Below the pieces are notes generated by a model. That model saw only the letters and a program-made list of their open reading frames with translations. It was not told where the DNA came from and did no database searches. The position numbers and the translations under genes were made by a program. DNA of 64,000 bases from JAJEBT01 sp965214975. GTDB taxonomy: Bacteria > Pseudomonadota > Alphaproteobacteria > MPNO01 > UBA830. Below, piece by piece: positions 1 to 8,124 of the stretch; within the stretch, counting starts at the first letter, position 1; the number at the start of each line of letters is the position of its first letter. Location of the stretch: contig OZ244055.1 in the NCBI GenBank assembly GCA_965214975.1, positions 3,596,001 to 3,660,000 on the forward strand, in the 5' to 3' direction.

Positions 1-120
1 GCCAAGGTGCGGGGCGAAGCGGTCGAGCGGGGAATCTGGCCGCCGTCGGGGCCGCGCGAGACGCTCCAGAGCCAAGCCACCAAGATCGTGCTCGCGGCGC
101 CGTTCTCGCCGCTTCGCTGA
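1..120 (+). CDS. C-terminal fragment of an unidentified protein
   Basis: The frame starting at base 1 is open for 39 codons and ends with TGA at 118-120, so this is the 3' end of a gene that begins before the window. The visible tail ends in KIVLAAPFSPLR and contains no motif I recognise. The downstream neighbour sixA is convergent and starts its stop 12 bases later. The GC-rich third positions match the neighbouring genes, which supports real coding. Function cannot be assigned from this fragment. Confidence 0.5.
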   Translation, partial: AKVRGEAVERGIWPPSGPRETLQSQATKIVLAAPFSPLR

Positions 121-131
121 CCGGCGGCGGC

Positions 132-647
132 TCAGGGGCCGCCGTCTTCAAGGTCGGCCGGACGCGTGAACTCGACGAGTCGGGCGTTTTCGGGCCCGGC
201 CCCGCTCCAGGCTCCGGCGAGAACGTCGAACACGGCCAGCGATCCGGTCGGGAACTTCCCGAAAACGCCCGCGTCCGGCGCGCCCGCGAGCACGGTCGCG
301 AGATCCCTGAGGCCGGGATTGTGCCCGACGACGGCGACGCCGGAGAAGCCGCCCCCGGACGCGCGCACCAGTTCGAGGATCTCTCCGGAAGGCGCGAGAT
401 AGAGCTCGTCCCTGATCTCCTCGCGCGCGACGCCGCCAAAGGCGCCCCGCACCGCGACCCAGGTCTCGCGTGCGCGCAGCGCCGGGGAGCAGAGCGCGAG
501 ATCCGGGCGATGGTGCCGCGCCGCCATGTGCGCGCCCATCCGCGCCGCCGCCCGCCGCCCTCTCGGCGCGAGCGGCCGGCCGATGTCGGCGGGGGAGGAA
601 TCGCTCCAGGACGACTTGGCGTGACGAAGCAGGTAGAGCCGTCTCAC
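132..647 (-). CDS. sixA: SixA-type phosphohistidine phosphatase
   Basis: The 171-residue protein belongs to the histidine phosphatase (phosphoglycerate mutase-like) superfamily. The N-terminus carries the diagnostic LLRHAKSSW (RHG-type motif, catalytic His at residue 9), and the second catalytic His lies in VVGHNPGLRDL in the middle of the protein. SixA enzymes are small cytoplasmic phosphatases that act on phosphohistidine of signalling or phosphotransfer proteins; the target here is unknown. The length matches the family. The start is placed two residues before the beta-strand that leads into RHA. It lies 25 bases downstream of the flavoprotein gene on the same strand and may be co-transcribed with it. 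Confidence 0.85.
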   Translation of the reverse strand: MRRLYLLRHAKSSWSDSSPADIGRPLAPRGRRAAARMGAHMAARHHRPDLALCSPALRARETWVAVRGAFGGVAREEIRDELYLAPSGEILELVRASGGGFSGVAVVGHNPGLRDLATVLAGAPDAGVFGKFPTGSLAVFDVLAGAWSGAGPENARLVEFTRPADLEDGGP

Positions 648-672
648 GGTGCCGGCGCCCGTCCCCGGGGCG

Positions 673-2163
673 TCAGCCGCCCGAGGCGCGCCGAGCCGCC
701 GACGTGCCTGCGAGGCGCCCGAACACCGAGCCGGAGGTCAGGCCGCTGCCGCCGGGGTAGTTGAAGTAGAAAAGGCCGCCGACCAGTTCGCCGGCCGCGA
801 ACAGGCCGCGGATCGGAGCGTGGCCGGTGTCCAGCACGGCGCCCTCCTCGTCGATGCGCAGCCCGCCGAAGGTGAAGGTCACCCCGCAGGTCACCGCGTA
901 GGCCTCGTAGGGGGGCGTGTCGATGGTGTTGGCCCAGTTGCTCTTGTCGATTTCCAGCCCTTCGGTGCGGCGGGCGTCCTTGACGTTGGGGTTGAACTCG
1001 ACATCCTGGCGAACCGCCGCGTTGTAGCGGGCGATCTCGTCGACGAACGCCTCCGCGTCGACGCCCTCGAGTTTCTCCGCCAGTTCCGGGACGGTGTCGG
1101 CGGTCACCTTGGTGACCTGGCGGATGTTGTATTCGTCGCGCTGCAGATGCTTGACCTTCCGGTCGAAGATCTGCCAGGCGAACTGTCCCGGCTGCTCGAG
1201 GATCACCCGGCCGTAGCGGGCGTAGGTGTAGTTGCGGAAGTCCGCCCCCTCGTCGACGAAACGGCGCCCGGTCGCGTTGACCATGACGGCGAAAGGATAG
1301 GAATGCTTCTGGAACTGGTCTCCGACCGCGAGGTCGCCGAACTCGGGCGCGTTCATCTCCCAGCCGACGGCATGGCAGCCCGACCAGTTGCCGCACGGGC
1401 TGGCGCCGATGTCGAGCGCCATGCGAAGTCCGTCCCCGGTGTTGAAGCGCGTCCCCCGCACCTTGGCGAGATCCCAGCCCGGGCCGAGATACCGGGTCCG
1501 CCATTGGGCGTTGGCCTCGAAGCCGCCGCAGGCGAGAACGACGGTCCTGCCCTCGAGCTCGAGGATCTCGTCCCGGCGGCGGATCCTGACCCCAGTGACC
1601 CGGGTGCCGTCGCGCACGAGGTCGAGCGCCCGGTGCCCGTAGCGGATCTCGACGCCTTCGCGCCGGGCGGCTTCGGTCCACATTTCCACGAGGCCCGGCC
1701 CGCCGCCGACGGCCTCGACGGTGAGTCCGCCCCAGAACCTGAACCGGCCGTCGATCTTGAACGCCTGGCGGCCGTATATGGGAACGAAGCGGATGCCCTT
1801 TTCGCGCATCCAGACCAGCGTCTCGAGGCTGTCGCTCACGAGCCGGTCGACGAGTTCCGGATCGGCGCGGTAGCGCGTCACCCGCGCCATGTCGTCGAAG
1901 AACTGCTCGCGCGTGTAGGAGCCGAAGTCCGTGGTCTCGATCTCGGTTTCGGAAAGATCGGGAACGAGCTTGAGAATGTCGTCGAGGCCGTCGTAGACGA
2001 CGCGCATTGATCCGGCGGTGAAGCGGCTGTTGCCTCCGGCCTCGTCCTCCGGCGCGGCCTCGAGCATGACGACCGACGCGCCGCTCTCGCGTGCGGCCAG
2101 CGCGGCGGAAAACGCGGCGTTGCCGGCGCCCACCACGATGACGTCCCAGAGTTCCGAGTTCAT
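673..2163 (-). CDS. tcuA: FAD-dependent tricarballylate dehydrogenase-like flavoprotein (TcuA type)
   Basis: This 496-residue protein belongs to the succinate dehydrogenase/fumarate reductase flavoprotein family. The N-terminus has the dinucleotide-binding motif VVGAGNAAFSAALAARESG, followed by a glutamate-bearing strand (MLEAAPEDEAGGNSRF). The FAD-domain C-terminus has TFGGLRIDEEGAVLDT and a closing FAAGELVGG and GGSGLTSG. This layout is typical of TcuA proteins, which oxidise tricarballylate to cis-aconitate. Paralogues act on other C4/C6 acids, so the substrate is an inference. No tcuB or tcuC follows; sixA is the next gene. A tripartite tricarboxylate transporter operon sits near the other end of the window, but nothing links the two. 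Confidence 0.75.
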   Translation of the reverse strand: MNSELWDVIVVGAGNAAFSAALAARESGASVVMLEAAPEDEAGGNSRFTAGSMRVVYDGLDDILKLVPDLSETEIETTDFGSYTREQFFDDMARVTRYRADPELVDRLVSDSLETLVWMREKGIRFVPIYGRQAFKIDGRFRFWGGLTVEAVGGGPGLVEMWTEAARREGVEIRYGHRALDLVRDGTRVTGVRIRRRDEILELEGRTVVLACGGFEANAQWRTRYLGPGWDLAKVRGTRFNTGDGLRMALDIGASPCGNWSGCHAVGWEMNAPEFGDLAVGDQFQKHSYPFAVMVNATGRRFVDEGADFRNYTYARYGRVILEQPGQFAWQIFDRKVKHLQRDEYNIRQVTKVTADTVPELAEKLEGVDAEAFVDEIARYNAAVRQDVEFNPNVKDARRTEGLEIDKSNWANTIDTPPYEAYAVTCGVTFTFGGLRIDEEGAVLDTGHAPIRGLFAAGELVGGLFYFNYPGGSGLTSGSVFGRLAGTSAARRASGG

Positions 2164-2201
2164 CTTCGATCCTCGCGTCGCCTGTCCGGCCGCGTCGGTG
2201 G

Positions 2202-2514
2202 TGGTGCGGGCGGAGGGACTCGAACCCCCACGGACCGCGAGGTCCAGCGGATTTTCGTACCATCCACGGCTTTCGCCGCCCCGTCCGCGAACCCGGACGG
2301 GTTTGTGGTCTGGACTATCCCTTCACCCTAGCGCCTGGGCGCCTTAGGTGCTGCCCGTCTAGTCTCTACACCTTCCCGGACGCCGTCCGGGCTTGGCTCG
2401 GGATCGCCATGCCACAGGTTTCCCCGAATTTGAGCAGTTCTACGTCCCGCGTTTCCGCGGGCGCACTCAGGGACTCCCCAAGTCCGCTGCGTCTACCGGT
2501 TTCGCCACGCCCGC
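2202..2514 (-). tRNA. tRNA-Leu(UAA), interrupted by a group I intron
   Basis: Read on the minus strand, the gene starts with acceptor strand GCGGGCG at 2514 and ends with CGCCCGC, discriminator A (2205) and an encoded CCA (2204-2202). The 5' exon is 2514-2480 (35 nt) and ends CGGACTT; the 3' exon is 2255-2202 (54 nt) and begins AAAATCCGC. Joined exons give an anticodon stem GCGGA/TCCGC and the seven-base loop CTTAAAA, so the anticodon is UAA. They also give a long variable arm (GGACC/GGTCC) typical of type II leucine tRNAs and the T-loop TTCGAGT. The mature length is 89 nt including CCA. The gene lies between the LLM oxidoreductase and the TcuA-like gene, both on the same strand. Confidence 0.95.
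2256..2479 (-). ncRNA. Group I self-splicing intron (IC3-like) in tRNA-Leu(UAA)
   Basis: The 224-nt insertion lies exactly between anticodon positions 34 and 35. P1 is visible: exon GGACUU pairs with intron GAGUCC (2476-2471) across a GGG loop, giving the conserved U.G pair at the 5' splice site. The intron ends with G (2256). Core segments are present in order on the minus strand: AAATTCGGGGAAACCT (P-like, about 2431-2416), CCCGAGCCAAGCC (2402-2390), AGAGACTAGACGG (about 2366-2354) and AAGGGATAGTCCA (2323-2311). The last two contain the P7 strands that form the guanosine site. GAAA tetraloops cap P2 (stem CCCGCG/CGCGGG, 2461-2446) and a P9-like hairpin (GGCGAAAGCC, 2277-2268). There is no homing-endonuclease ORF. 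The core resembles the Azoarcus tRNA-Ile and cyanobacterial tRNA-Leu introns. Confidence 0.93.
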
Positions 2515-2576
2515 ATTCTTCCGCACGGCATCCCTGTATAGCCCCGCGCCCGCTTCCGCGCAAAGCCGGCGTCCCC

Positions 2577-3641
2577 TCACGCTTCCGCCACGACCTCCGC
2601 CCATTTCTCGATCATGTCCGGCCTCACGGTGCGGACATGCATGCTGCAGCGGCGGTATCCCATGGCGGCGAGCGCGCGAAGGCCGTCGCGAAGCTCCTCC
2701 CTGGTGCCGGAAAACGTGGTCGCGCGGATGACCTCCCCGGTGACGAGATGCGCCTCCTCGGGCCGCACCGCCATCAGATGGCTCCCGTGGTTCGCGAGAT
2801 GGCGCGCGGCCTCCGGCGCGTAGCTCCGGTAGATTTCCGTGTAGGCGTCGAGCGCCTCCAGGATCTCGGGCGGCGGATGCATGGCGATGGATCCGAAGTC
2901 GGCCTTCTCGGCGAGGTCGTGGAGAAGGATTGCCGCCGACGGCCCGGCCTCGGCCTTCACGTAGTCCGCGTCCCAGTCGCCGGCCCGCTCGAGAACCGTG
3001 CCGCCGCAGCTCGCGCTGGCGTGCAGCGCGTCCGGATCCCGGCCGGCGTCCGCCCATGCCCGCTTCATGTCCTCGATCGCGGTTTCCGCGCCGGCGACCG
3101 ACGCCACCGAGTTGATCCAGCCGCAGCCGCGCTCGGCGATCATGCGCCGGCCCCTGGGGCCGAAGGCCGAGACATGCACCGGGATGGGGTCGGAGAGATT
3201 GGTCAGCCGGAGTTCGGGATTCGTGAAACCCGTCGGGCGCCTTTCGCCCTCGATGTCGACCTCCACGATCTCCCCGGCAAGCAGGGCGCGCACCTGCGCG
3301 AGGTGGTCGAAAACCGCCTGGAGCTTCATCGGGCCGAGGCCGAGGGTGCGCCGGCCCGTGAAACCGGTGCCGACCCCGAAATCCACCCGACCCGGCGCGA
3401 GGGCGTTGAGGCTCGCGAGCGCGCTCGCCGTCACCGGAGCGAGGCGGTTCGAGGGAACCAGGACGCCGGTGCCGAGCCGGATGCGCTCGGTCTTCACCGC
3501 GGCGGCGGCCATGGACACGAACAGTTCGGCGTTGATCAGCGGGGAATCGATGAACCACGCATGATCGAAACCCAGTTCCTCGGCGCGGCGGACGAGTTTC
3601 CACGAGTCCGCCGCAGGCGCTACGTTGATGCCGAATTCCAT
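2577..3641 (-). CDS. Luciferase-like (LLM class) flavin/F420-dependent oxidoreductase
   Basis: The 354-residue protein starts MEFGINVAPAADSW and shows the TIM-barrel features of the bacterial luciferase/F420 family: RAEELGFDHAWFID near the start, TERIRLGTGVLVP around residue 70, and APGRVDFGVGTGFTGRRTLG around residue 105. This resembles 5,10-methylenetetrahydromethanopterin reductase-like members. Such enzymes transfer hydride with FMNH2 or F420H2; neither the cofactor nor the substrate can be decided here. It is on the same strand as murJ, 33 bases downstream of it, and ahead of the tRNA-Leu gene. The assignment to the superfamily is firm. Confidence 0.8.
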   Translation of the reverse strand: MEFGINVAPAADSWKLVRRAEELGFDHAWFIDSPLINAELFVSMAAAAVKTERIRLGTGVLVPSNRLAPVTASALASLNALAPGRVDFGVGTGFTGRRTLGLGPMKLQAVFDHLAQVRALLAGEIVEVDIEGERRPTGFTNPELRLTNLSDPIPVHVSAFGPRGRRMIAERGCGWINSVASVAGAETAIEDMKRAWADAGRDPDALHASASCGGTVLERAGDWDADYVKAEAGPSAAILLHDLAEKADFGSIAMHPPPEILEALDAYTEIYRSYAPEAARHLANHGSHLMAVRPEEAHLVTGEVIRATTFSGTREELRDGLRALAAMGYRRCSMHVRTVRPDMIEKWAEVVAEA

Positions 3642-3674
3642 GACCCGTCCCCCTCGCGTTCCCGCGGCGCCGCG

Positions 3675-5231
3675 TCAACCGGCGGTCCTGCGCCGGAAAG
3701 CGGCGGCGCGTTGGCGCAGTTCCGCCGTCGACACCGCGCCGAACAGCAGGCTGGCGGCGGCGAAGACCGCAAGCCCCAAGCCGACGAGCGCCGCCAGCAT
3801 GCCCGCGCGTTGCCAGGCGGCCGCGAAGTCGGCCATGGCGAGGCTTGCGCCCCAGAGCGCGGCCGCCATGACGGCGGAGGCCGCCAGCGCCCGCGGCAGG
3901 AAGCGGCGCAGACGCGAATCCGCGGAGAAATGCCCTCGCCGCGACAGAGCCCGCAGCAGCAGCCCGGCGTTGACCCAGGACGAGACCGCCGTCGCGAGCG
4001 CGATCCCGACATGCTGCAGCGGACCCATCAGCGCGAGGTTGAGGACCAGGTTGAGCGCGACGCAGCCCGCCGCGATCTTCACCGGCGTCGCCGTGTCCTC
4101 GCGGGCGAAGAAGCCGGGGCCGACGATCTTGACCAGCACGTAGGCCGGCAGGCCGGCGGCATAGGCGAGCAGCGCCGCCGCGGTGGCCGCGGTCTCCTCG
4201 GCTCCGAACGCGCCGCGCTCGAACAGCGCCCCGATCACCGGCCCCGGAATCACCATCAGCGCCGCCGCCGCCGGGAGCGTCAGGAGCAGCGCGAATTCCA
4301 GCGCGCGGTTCATGGTGTCCGCGGCCGCTCTTTCGTCGCCCAGGCGCAGCTGCCGCGACAGAAGCGGCAGCAGCGCCGTCCCTGCCGCCACGCCGACCAC
4401 CCCGAGGGGAAGCTGGTTCACGCGGTCGGCGTAGTAGAGATACGAGAGCGACCCGACCGGCAGGAACGAGGCGATCAGGATGTCGATCAGCAGGTTCAGC
4501 TGCACCACGCCGGCGCCGACGGCGCCGGGCGCGAACAGCGCGAGCAGGCGCCGGACCCGCGGCGTCAGGCGCGGGCGCGCGAGCCGGAGCGGCAGTCCCG
4601 CCCTGGAGCAGGCCGCGGCCAGCCAGACGAGCTGCAGGGCGCCGGCTCCCGCCACCCCCCAGGCCAGCGCGTGGCCCGGCGTTTCCACGAGCGGCGACAG
4701 CCCGAAGATGGCGGCGATCAGGCAGAGATTGAGGATGATCGGCGCGGCGGCGGCAGCCGCGAAGCGGTCGAGCGCGTTGAGAACCCCGCCCAGCTGCGAG
4801 ACCGCGCACACGAACAGCAGGTAGGGGAAGGTGATCTGCGTCAGCGTCACCGCGAGCCCGAACCGGTAGGGGTCGCCGGAAAGGCCCGGGGCGAAGCCGT
4901 GCATCAGCCAGGGAGCGGCCACCTGGAAGGCCGTCACGAGCAGAAGCAGGGCGGCCACCAGCACCGCGAGCACCTCCTCGGCGAACCGGCGGGCGGCCTC
5001 GCGGCCCGACTCGGCCATGTGCCCCGCGAACAGCGGAACGAAAGCGGCGTTGAACGCGCCCTCGGCGAACAGCCGGCGAAAGAAATTGGGGAGCTTGAAG
5101 GCCACGAAGAAGGCGTCCGCGACCGGGCCGGCACCGAGAACGGCGGCGATCAGGATGTCGCGGACGAACCCCAGCACCCGGCTGGCCATCGTGTAGCCGC
5201 CGACGGTGACGACGGAACCCAGAAAGGCCAC
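3675..5231 (-). CDS. murJ: Lipid II flippase MurJ
   Basis: The 518-residue polytopic membrane protein belongs to the MVF/MOP superfamily. The N-terminus SRVLGFVRDILIAAVLGAG followed by ADAFFVAFKLPNFFRRLFAEGAF is the MurJ hallmark, including the arginines that face the central cavity. About 14 hydrophobic segments follow, as expected. MurJ moves lipid-linked peptidoglycan precursor across the inner membrane. It lies 49 bases downstream of glnD on the same strand; glnD-murJ is a common neighbourhood in alphaproteobacteria, often with mutS upstream as here. The protein ends in a basic tail (AAFRRRTAG). Confidence 0.95.
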   Translation of the reverse strand: MAFLGSVVTVGGYTMASRVLGFVRDILIAAVLGAGPVADAFFVAFKLPNFFRRLFAEGAFNAAFVPLFAGHMAESGREAARRFAEEVLAVLVAALLLLVTAFQVAAPWLMHGFAPGLSGDPYRFGLAVTLTQITFPYLLFVCAVSQLGGVLNALDRFAAAAAAPIILNLCLIAAIFGLSPLVETPGHALAWGVAGAGALQLVWLAAACSRAGLPLRLARPRLTPRVRRLLALFAPGAVGAGVVQLNLLIDILIASFLPVGSLSYLYYADRVNQLPLGVVGVAAGTALLPLLSRQLRLGDERAAADTMNRALEFALLLTLPAAAALMVIPGPVIGALFERGAFGAEETAATAAALLAYAAGLPAYVLVKIVGPGFFAREDTATPVKIAAGCVALNLVLNLALMGPLQHVGIALATAVSSWVNAGLLLRALSRRGHFSADSRLRRFLPRALAASAVMAAALWGASLAMADFAAAWQRAGMLAALVGLGLAVFAAASLLFGAVSTAELRQRAAAFRRRTAG

Positions 5232-5280
5232 GTCGCGCGGCCCGCGTCAGGGAGCGCTGCGGATCGGGAGCGCGGCCTCC

Positions 5281-8088
5281 CTATTCCGCGGCATCCGCCG
5301 TCACGCTACGCGCGTCCGGCCGCCGGCCGGACGCCTCCGGCGGGTCGGCGATCGCCGCGAGCAGGGTTTCGCGGATCCGCTCGATCTTGAGGTCGTGGGC
5401 GATCTGAAGCCCGAAGACGTCCTTGACGTAGAAGACGTCCGCCGCGGTCTCGCCGAAGGTCGTGATGTGTGCCGACGATATGCGCACGCCGAGCGACATC
5501 ATGGCGCGGGCGATGTCGTGGAGCAGGCCCGGGCGGTCCCTGGCGTCAACCTCGATCACGCTGTGGGTCAGGCTGAGATCGTTGTCGACGCGCACCTGCG
5601 GCGCCACCTTGAAGACGCGGGTGCGGCCGCTCGCCGCCGAAGCCCGCTCGAGCTCGTCGCGCGGCAGCAGTTCGCCGGCAAGCGTCCGCTCGATCGAGAC
5701 CGCGAGCCGCGCGAGCCTGTCCGGCTCGTCGAACGCCCGGCCGCCGCTTTCCTGGATCCAGAACGTGTCGAGCGCCATGCCGTCGGCGGTCGTGAAGATC
5801 CTGGCGTCGACGATGTTGGCGCCGCGCACCGCCATCGCTCCGGTGATGCGCTGGAACAGCCCGGGATGGTCCGGTCCGTAGACGGTGATCTCCGTGGCCG
5901 CGCGCCCGTGGTCGACGCGGTTGCGGATCGTCAGGGCGTCGGACTGCAGGCCGGCCTCGCAGACGAGCCGGGCGTGGCGGGCATGGGTCTCGGGATCGAA
6001 GGACTGCCAGTAGAACGGCGGGCACCGGCCGACATGGGCGTCGAGCTCCGGCCCGGCCAGGTCGGGAACCAGCGCCCGCATCGCGGTCCGCGCCTCCTCG
6101 ACGCGGGCTCCGGCGGTTTCGGACTGCGGCCCTCCGGTGAGCCGCTGCTCGGCGGCCCGGTACAGTTCCCGGAGCAGCGCCGCCTTCCAGCCGTTCCAGA
6201 CGCCGGGCCCGACGGCCCGGATGTCGGCGACGGTCAGCGCCAGAAGCAGGCGCAGCCGCTCGACCGACTGCACGATCGAGCAGAAGTCGTCGACCGTTTT
6301 CGGATCGTTGATCTCGCGGCGGAACGCGGTGTTGCTCATCAGCAGGTGGTAGCGCACGAGCCAGGCGACGGTCTCGGTCTCGTCGTCGTCAAGCCCGAAT
6401 CTCGGGCACAGCCGGTGGGCGACGCCGGCCCCGAGTTCCGAGTGGTCGCCTCCTCTGCCCTTGGCGATGTCGTGAAGCAGCACGGCGACGTAGAGCGCCC
6501 GGCGCGCGCGGATTTTCCGCACCGTCTCCGAAACCATCGGCATTTCCTCGGCGAACCGCCCGTCCTCGATGTCCGACAGGATGCCGATCGCGAACACGGT
6601 GTGCTCGTCCACCGTGTAGACATGGTACATGTCGTGCTGCATCTGGGCGATGACGCGGCCGAAATCCGGAACGAAACGCCCGAAGACGCCGGCCTCGCTG
6701 AGGCGCCGCAGCGTCGTTTCGGGATCGTTCCGCGAGGTCAGCATCTCGACGAACAGACGGTTGGCGCGCCCGTCGCCGCGGATCGCGTCGACGGCGCCGA
6801 GACTGCGGGTCACCATCCGGAGCGCGCCCGGATGGATGTCGAGGTTGCCGGTCTGCGCCGCATGGAACAGCTCGATCATCCGGACGGGCTCGGCATGCAG
6901 GTCGCAGCCTTCGGTGAAGGTCAGCCGTCCGCCGTCCAGGGCGAACCCCGCCGGCACCTTCGGGGCGCGTCCGATCGACGGCAGCCGGAAGCGCGGCTTG
7001 TGCCGGTGCTCGGCCTCGAGCGCCGCGCAGAAGATCCGCGTGAGGTCGCCGATCTCCTTGGCGACCAGATAGTAGTGCTTCATGAAGCGCTCGACGCCGC
7101 GCATGCCCCTGCGGTCGCGGTAGCCGAGCCGCCCGGCGATCTCGGGCTGGGCGTCGAAGGTCAGGCGGTCGTCCCCGCGCCCCGCCCTGTAGTGGAGATG
7201 GCAGCGGACGTTCCACATGAACCGGTAGGCGCGGGCGAACCGGTGCGCCTCCTTGCCGGTGAGCACGCCGAGATTCACGAGACTGCCGACGTCGTTGATG
7301 CGGTACAGGTACTTGCCGATCCAGTAGAGCGTCTGCAGGTCGCGCAGGCCCCCCTTGCCCTCCTTGACGTCGGGCTCGAGGACGTAGCGGGAATCCCCGG
7401 TGCGGCGGTGCCGCGCGTCGCGTTCGGCGAGCTTGGCCTCGACGAAGCCGGAACCGCCGGCCGCGGCCTGGAAACGCTGGCGGAACTCGTCGAACAGCCG
7501 CCGGTCGCCCCACAGATAGCGCGCCTCGAGAAGCGCCGTCTTGATCGTCAGGTCGGCTTCGGCGAGACGCAGGCAGTCGTCGACGGAACGCACCGCATGC
7601 CCGACCTTGAGCTTGAGATCCCACAGCATGTAGAGCACGTACTCGATGACCTGCTCCTGGCGGGCGGTCTCCTTGTAGGGGCGCAGGAACAGGAGGTCGA
7701 TGTCGGAATGGGGCGCCATCTCGGCGCGGCCGTAACCGCCGACGGCGACGACGCACAGCCGCTCCCCCTCGGTCGGATTGGCCGCGGGGTAGACGCGTTC
7801 GGCGGCGAAATCGTAGATCACGCGGATCGTCTGGTCGGCGAGAAAGGCGATCGCGCGCGCGGTCCGGCCGCCATCGGCCCCGCCGCTCTCGAAACGGCGC
7901 CTGATCTCGGCCCTGCCCGCCGCCAGAGCCGTCCCGAGCAGGTCGAGAAGGCTGCCGCGCATGTTCTGGGCGACGCCGCCGTCTTCGAGCAGGCGGTCGA
8001 GCGTGGCGGACAGGGCGGCCCGATCGACGATCCGCCGCGGTTGGCTGATGGGGGGCATCGCGAAGCTGCCGCGTGGTGACGGCGCCAC
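5281..8088 (-). CDS. glnD: Bifunctional [protein-PII] uridylyltransferase / uridylyl-removing enzyme GlnD
   Basis: The 935-residue protein has the full GlnD order. A nucleotidyltransferase domain carries GGYGRAEMAPHSDIDLL (about residues 117-133, catalytic Asp 129 and 131). It is followed by the PII-UTase helical region, an HD domain (VLLHDIAKGRGGDHSELGA, near the middle) and two C-terminal ACT domains. The second ACT reads DARDRPGLLHDIARAM. GlnD senses glutamine and modifies PII proteins, controlling nitrogen assimilation. The start is uncertain: a second ATG at 8058 (MPPISQP) would remove ten residues. The gene follows mutS (36-base gap) and precedes murJ. Confidence 0.96.
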   Translation of the reverse strand: MAPSPRGSFAMPPISQPRRIVDRAALSATLDRLLEDGGVAQNMRGSLLDLLGTALAAGRAEIRRRFESGGADGGRTARAIAFLADQTIRVIYDFAAERVYPAANPTEGERLCVVAVGGYGRAEMAPHSDIDLLFLRPYKETARQEQVIEYVLYMLWDLKLKVGHAVRSVDDCLRLAEADLTIKTALLEARYLWGDRRLFDEFRQRFQAAAGGSGFVEAKLAERDARHRRTGDSRYVLEPDVKEGKGGLRDLQTLYWIGKYLYRINDVGSLVNLGVLTGKEAHRFARAYRFMWNVRCHLHYRAGRGDDRLTFDAQPEIAGRLGYRDRRGMRGVERFMKHYYLVAKEIGDLTRIFCAALEAEHRHKPRFRLPSIGRAPKVPAGFALDGGRLTFTEGCDLHAEPVRMIELFHAAQTGNLDIHPGALRMVTRSLGAVDAIRGDGRANRLFVEMLTSRNDPETTLRRLSEAGVFGRFVPDFGRVIAQMQHDMYHVYTVDEHTVFAIGILSDIEDGRFAEEMPMVSETVRKIRARRALYVAVLLHDIAKGRGGDHSELGAGVAHRLCPRFGLDDDETETVAWLVRYHLLMSNTAFRREINDPKTVDDFCSIVQSVERLRLLLALTVADIRAVGPGVWNGWKAALLRELYRAAEQRLTGGPQSETAGARVEEARTAMRALVPDLAGPELDAHVGRCPPFYWQSFDPETHARHARLVCEAGLQSDALTIRNRVDHGRAATEITVYGPDHPGLFQRITGAMAVRGANIVDARIFTTADGMALDTFWIQESGGRAFDEPDRLARLAVSIERTLAGELLPRDELERASAASGRTRVFKVAPQVRVDNDLSLTHSVIEVDARDRPGLLHDIARAMMSLGVRISSAHITTFGETAADVFYVKDVFGLQIAHDLKIERIRETLLAAIADPPEASGRRPDARSVTADAAE

Positions 8089-8124
8089 TATACCGCCGCC
8101 GCCGGTCCCTGTCGCCGCCGGCGT

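Noticed and set aside
2409..5390. 993-codon open frame opposite murJ and the LLM oxidoreductase
   Set aside because: It is a GC3-driven mirror frame with Arg/Gly/His-rich, low-complexity product and no domain; the other strand has clear families.
5206..8079. 957-codon frame opposite glnD
   Set aside because: Antisense shadow of glnD; no recognisable fold or ribosome binding site.
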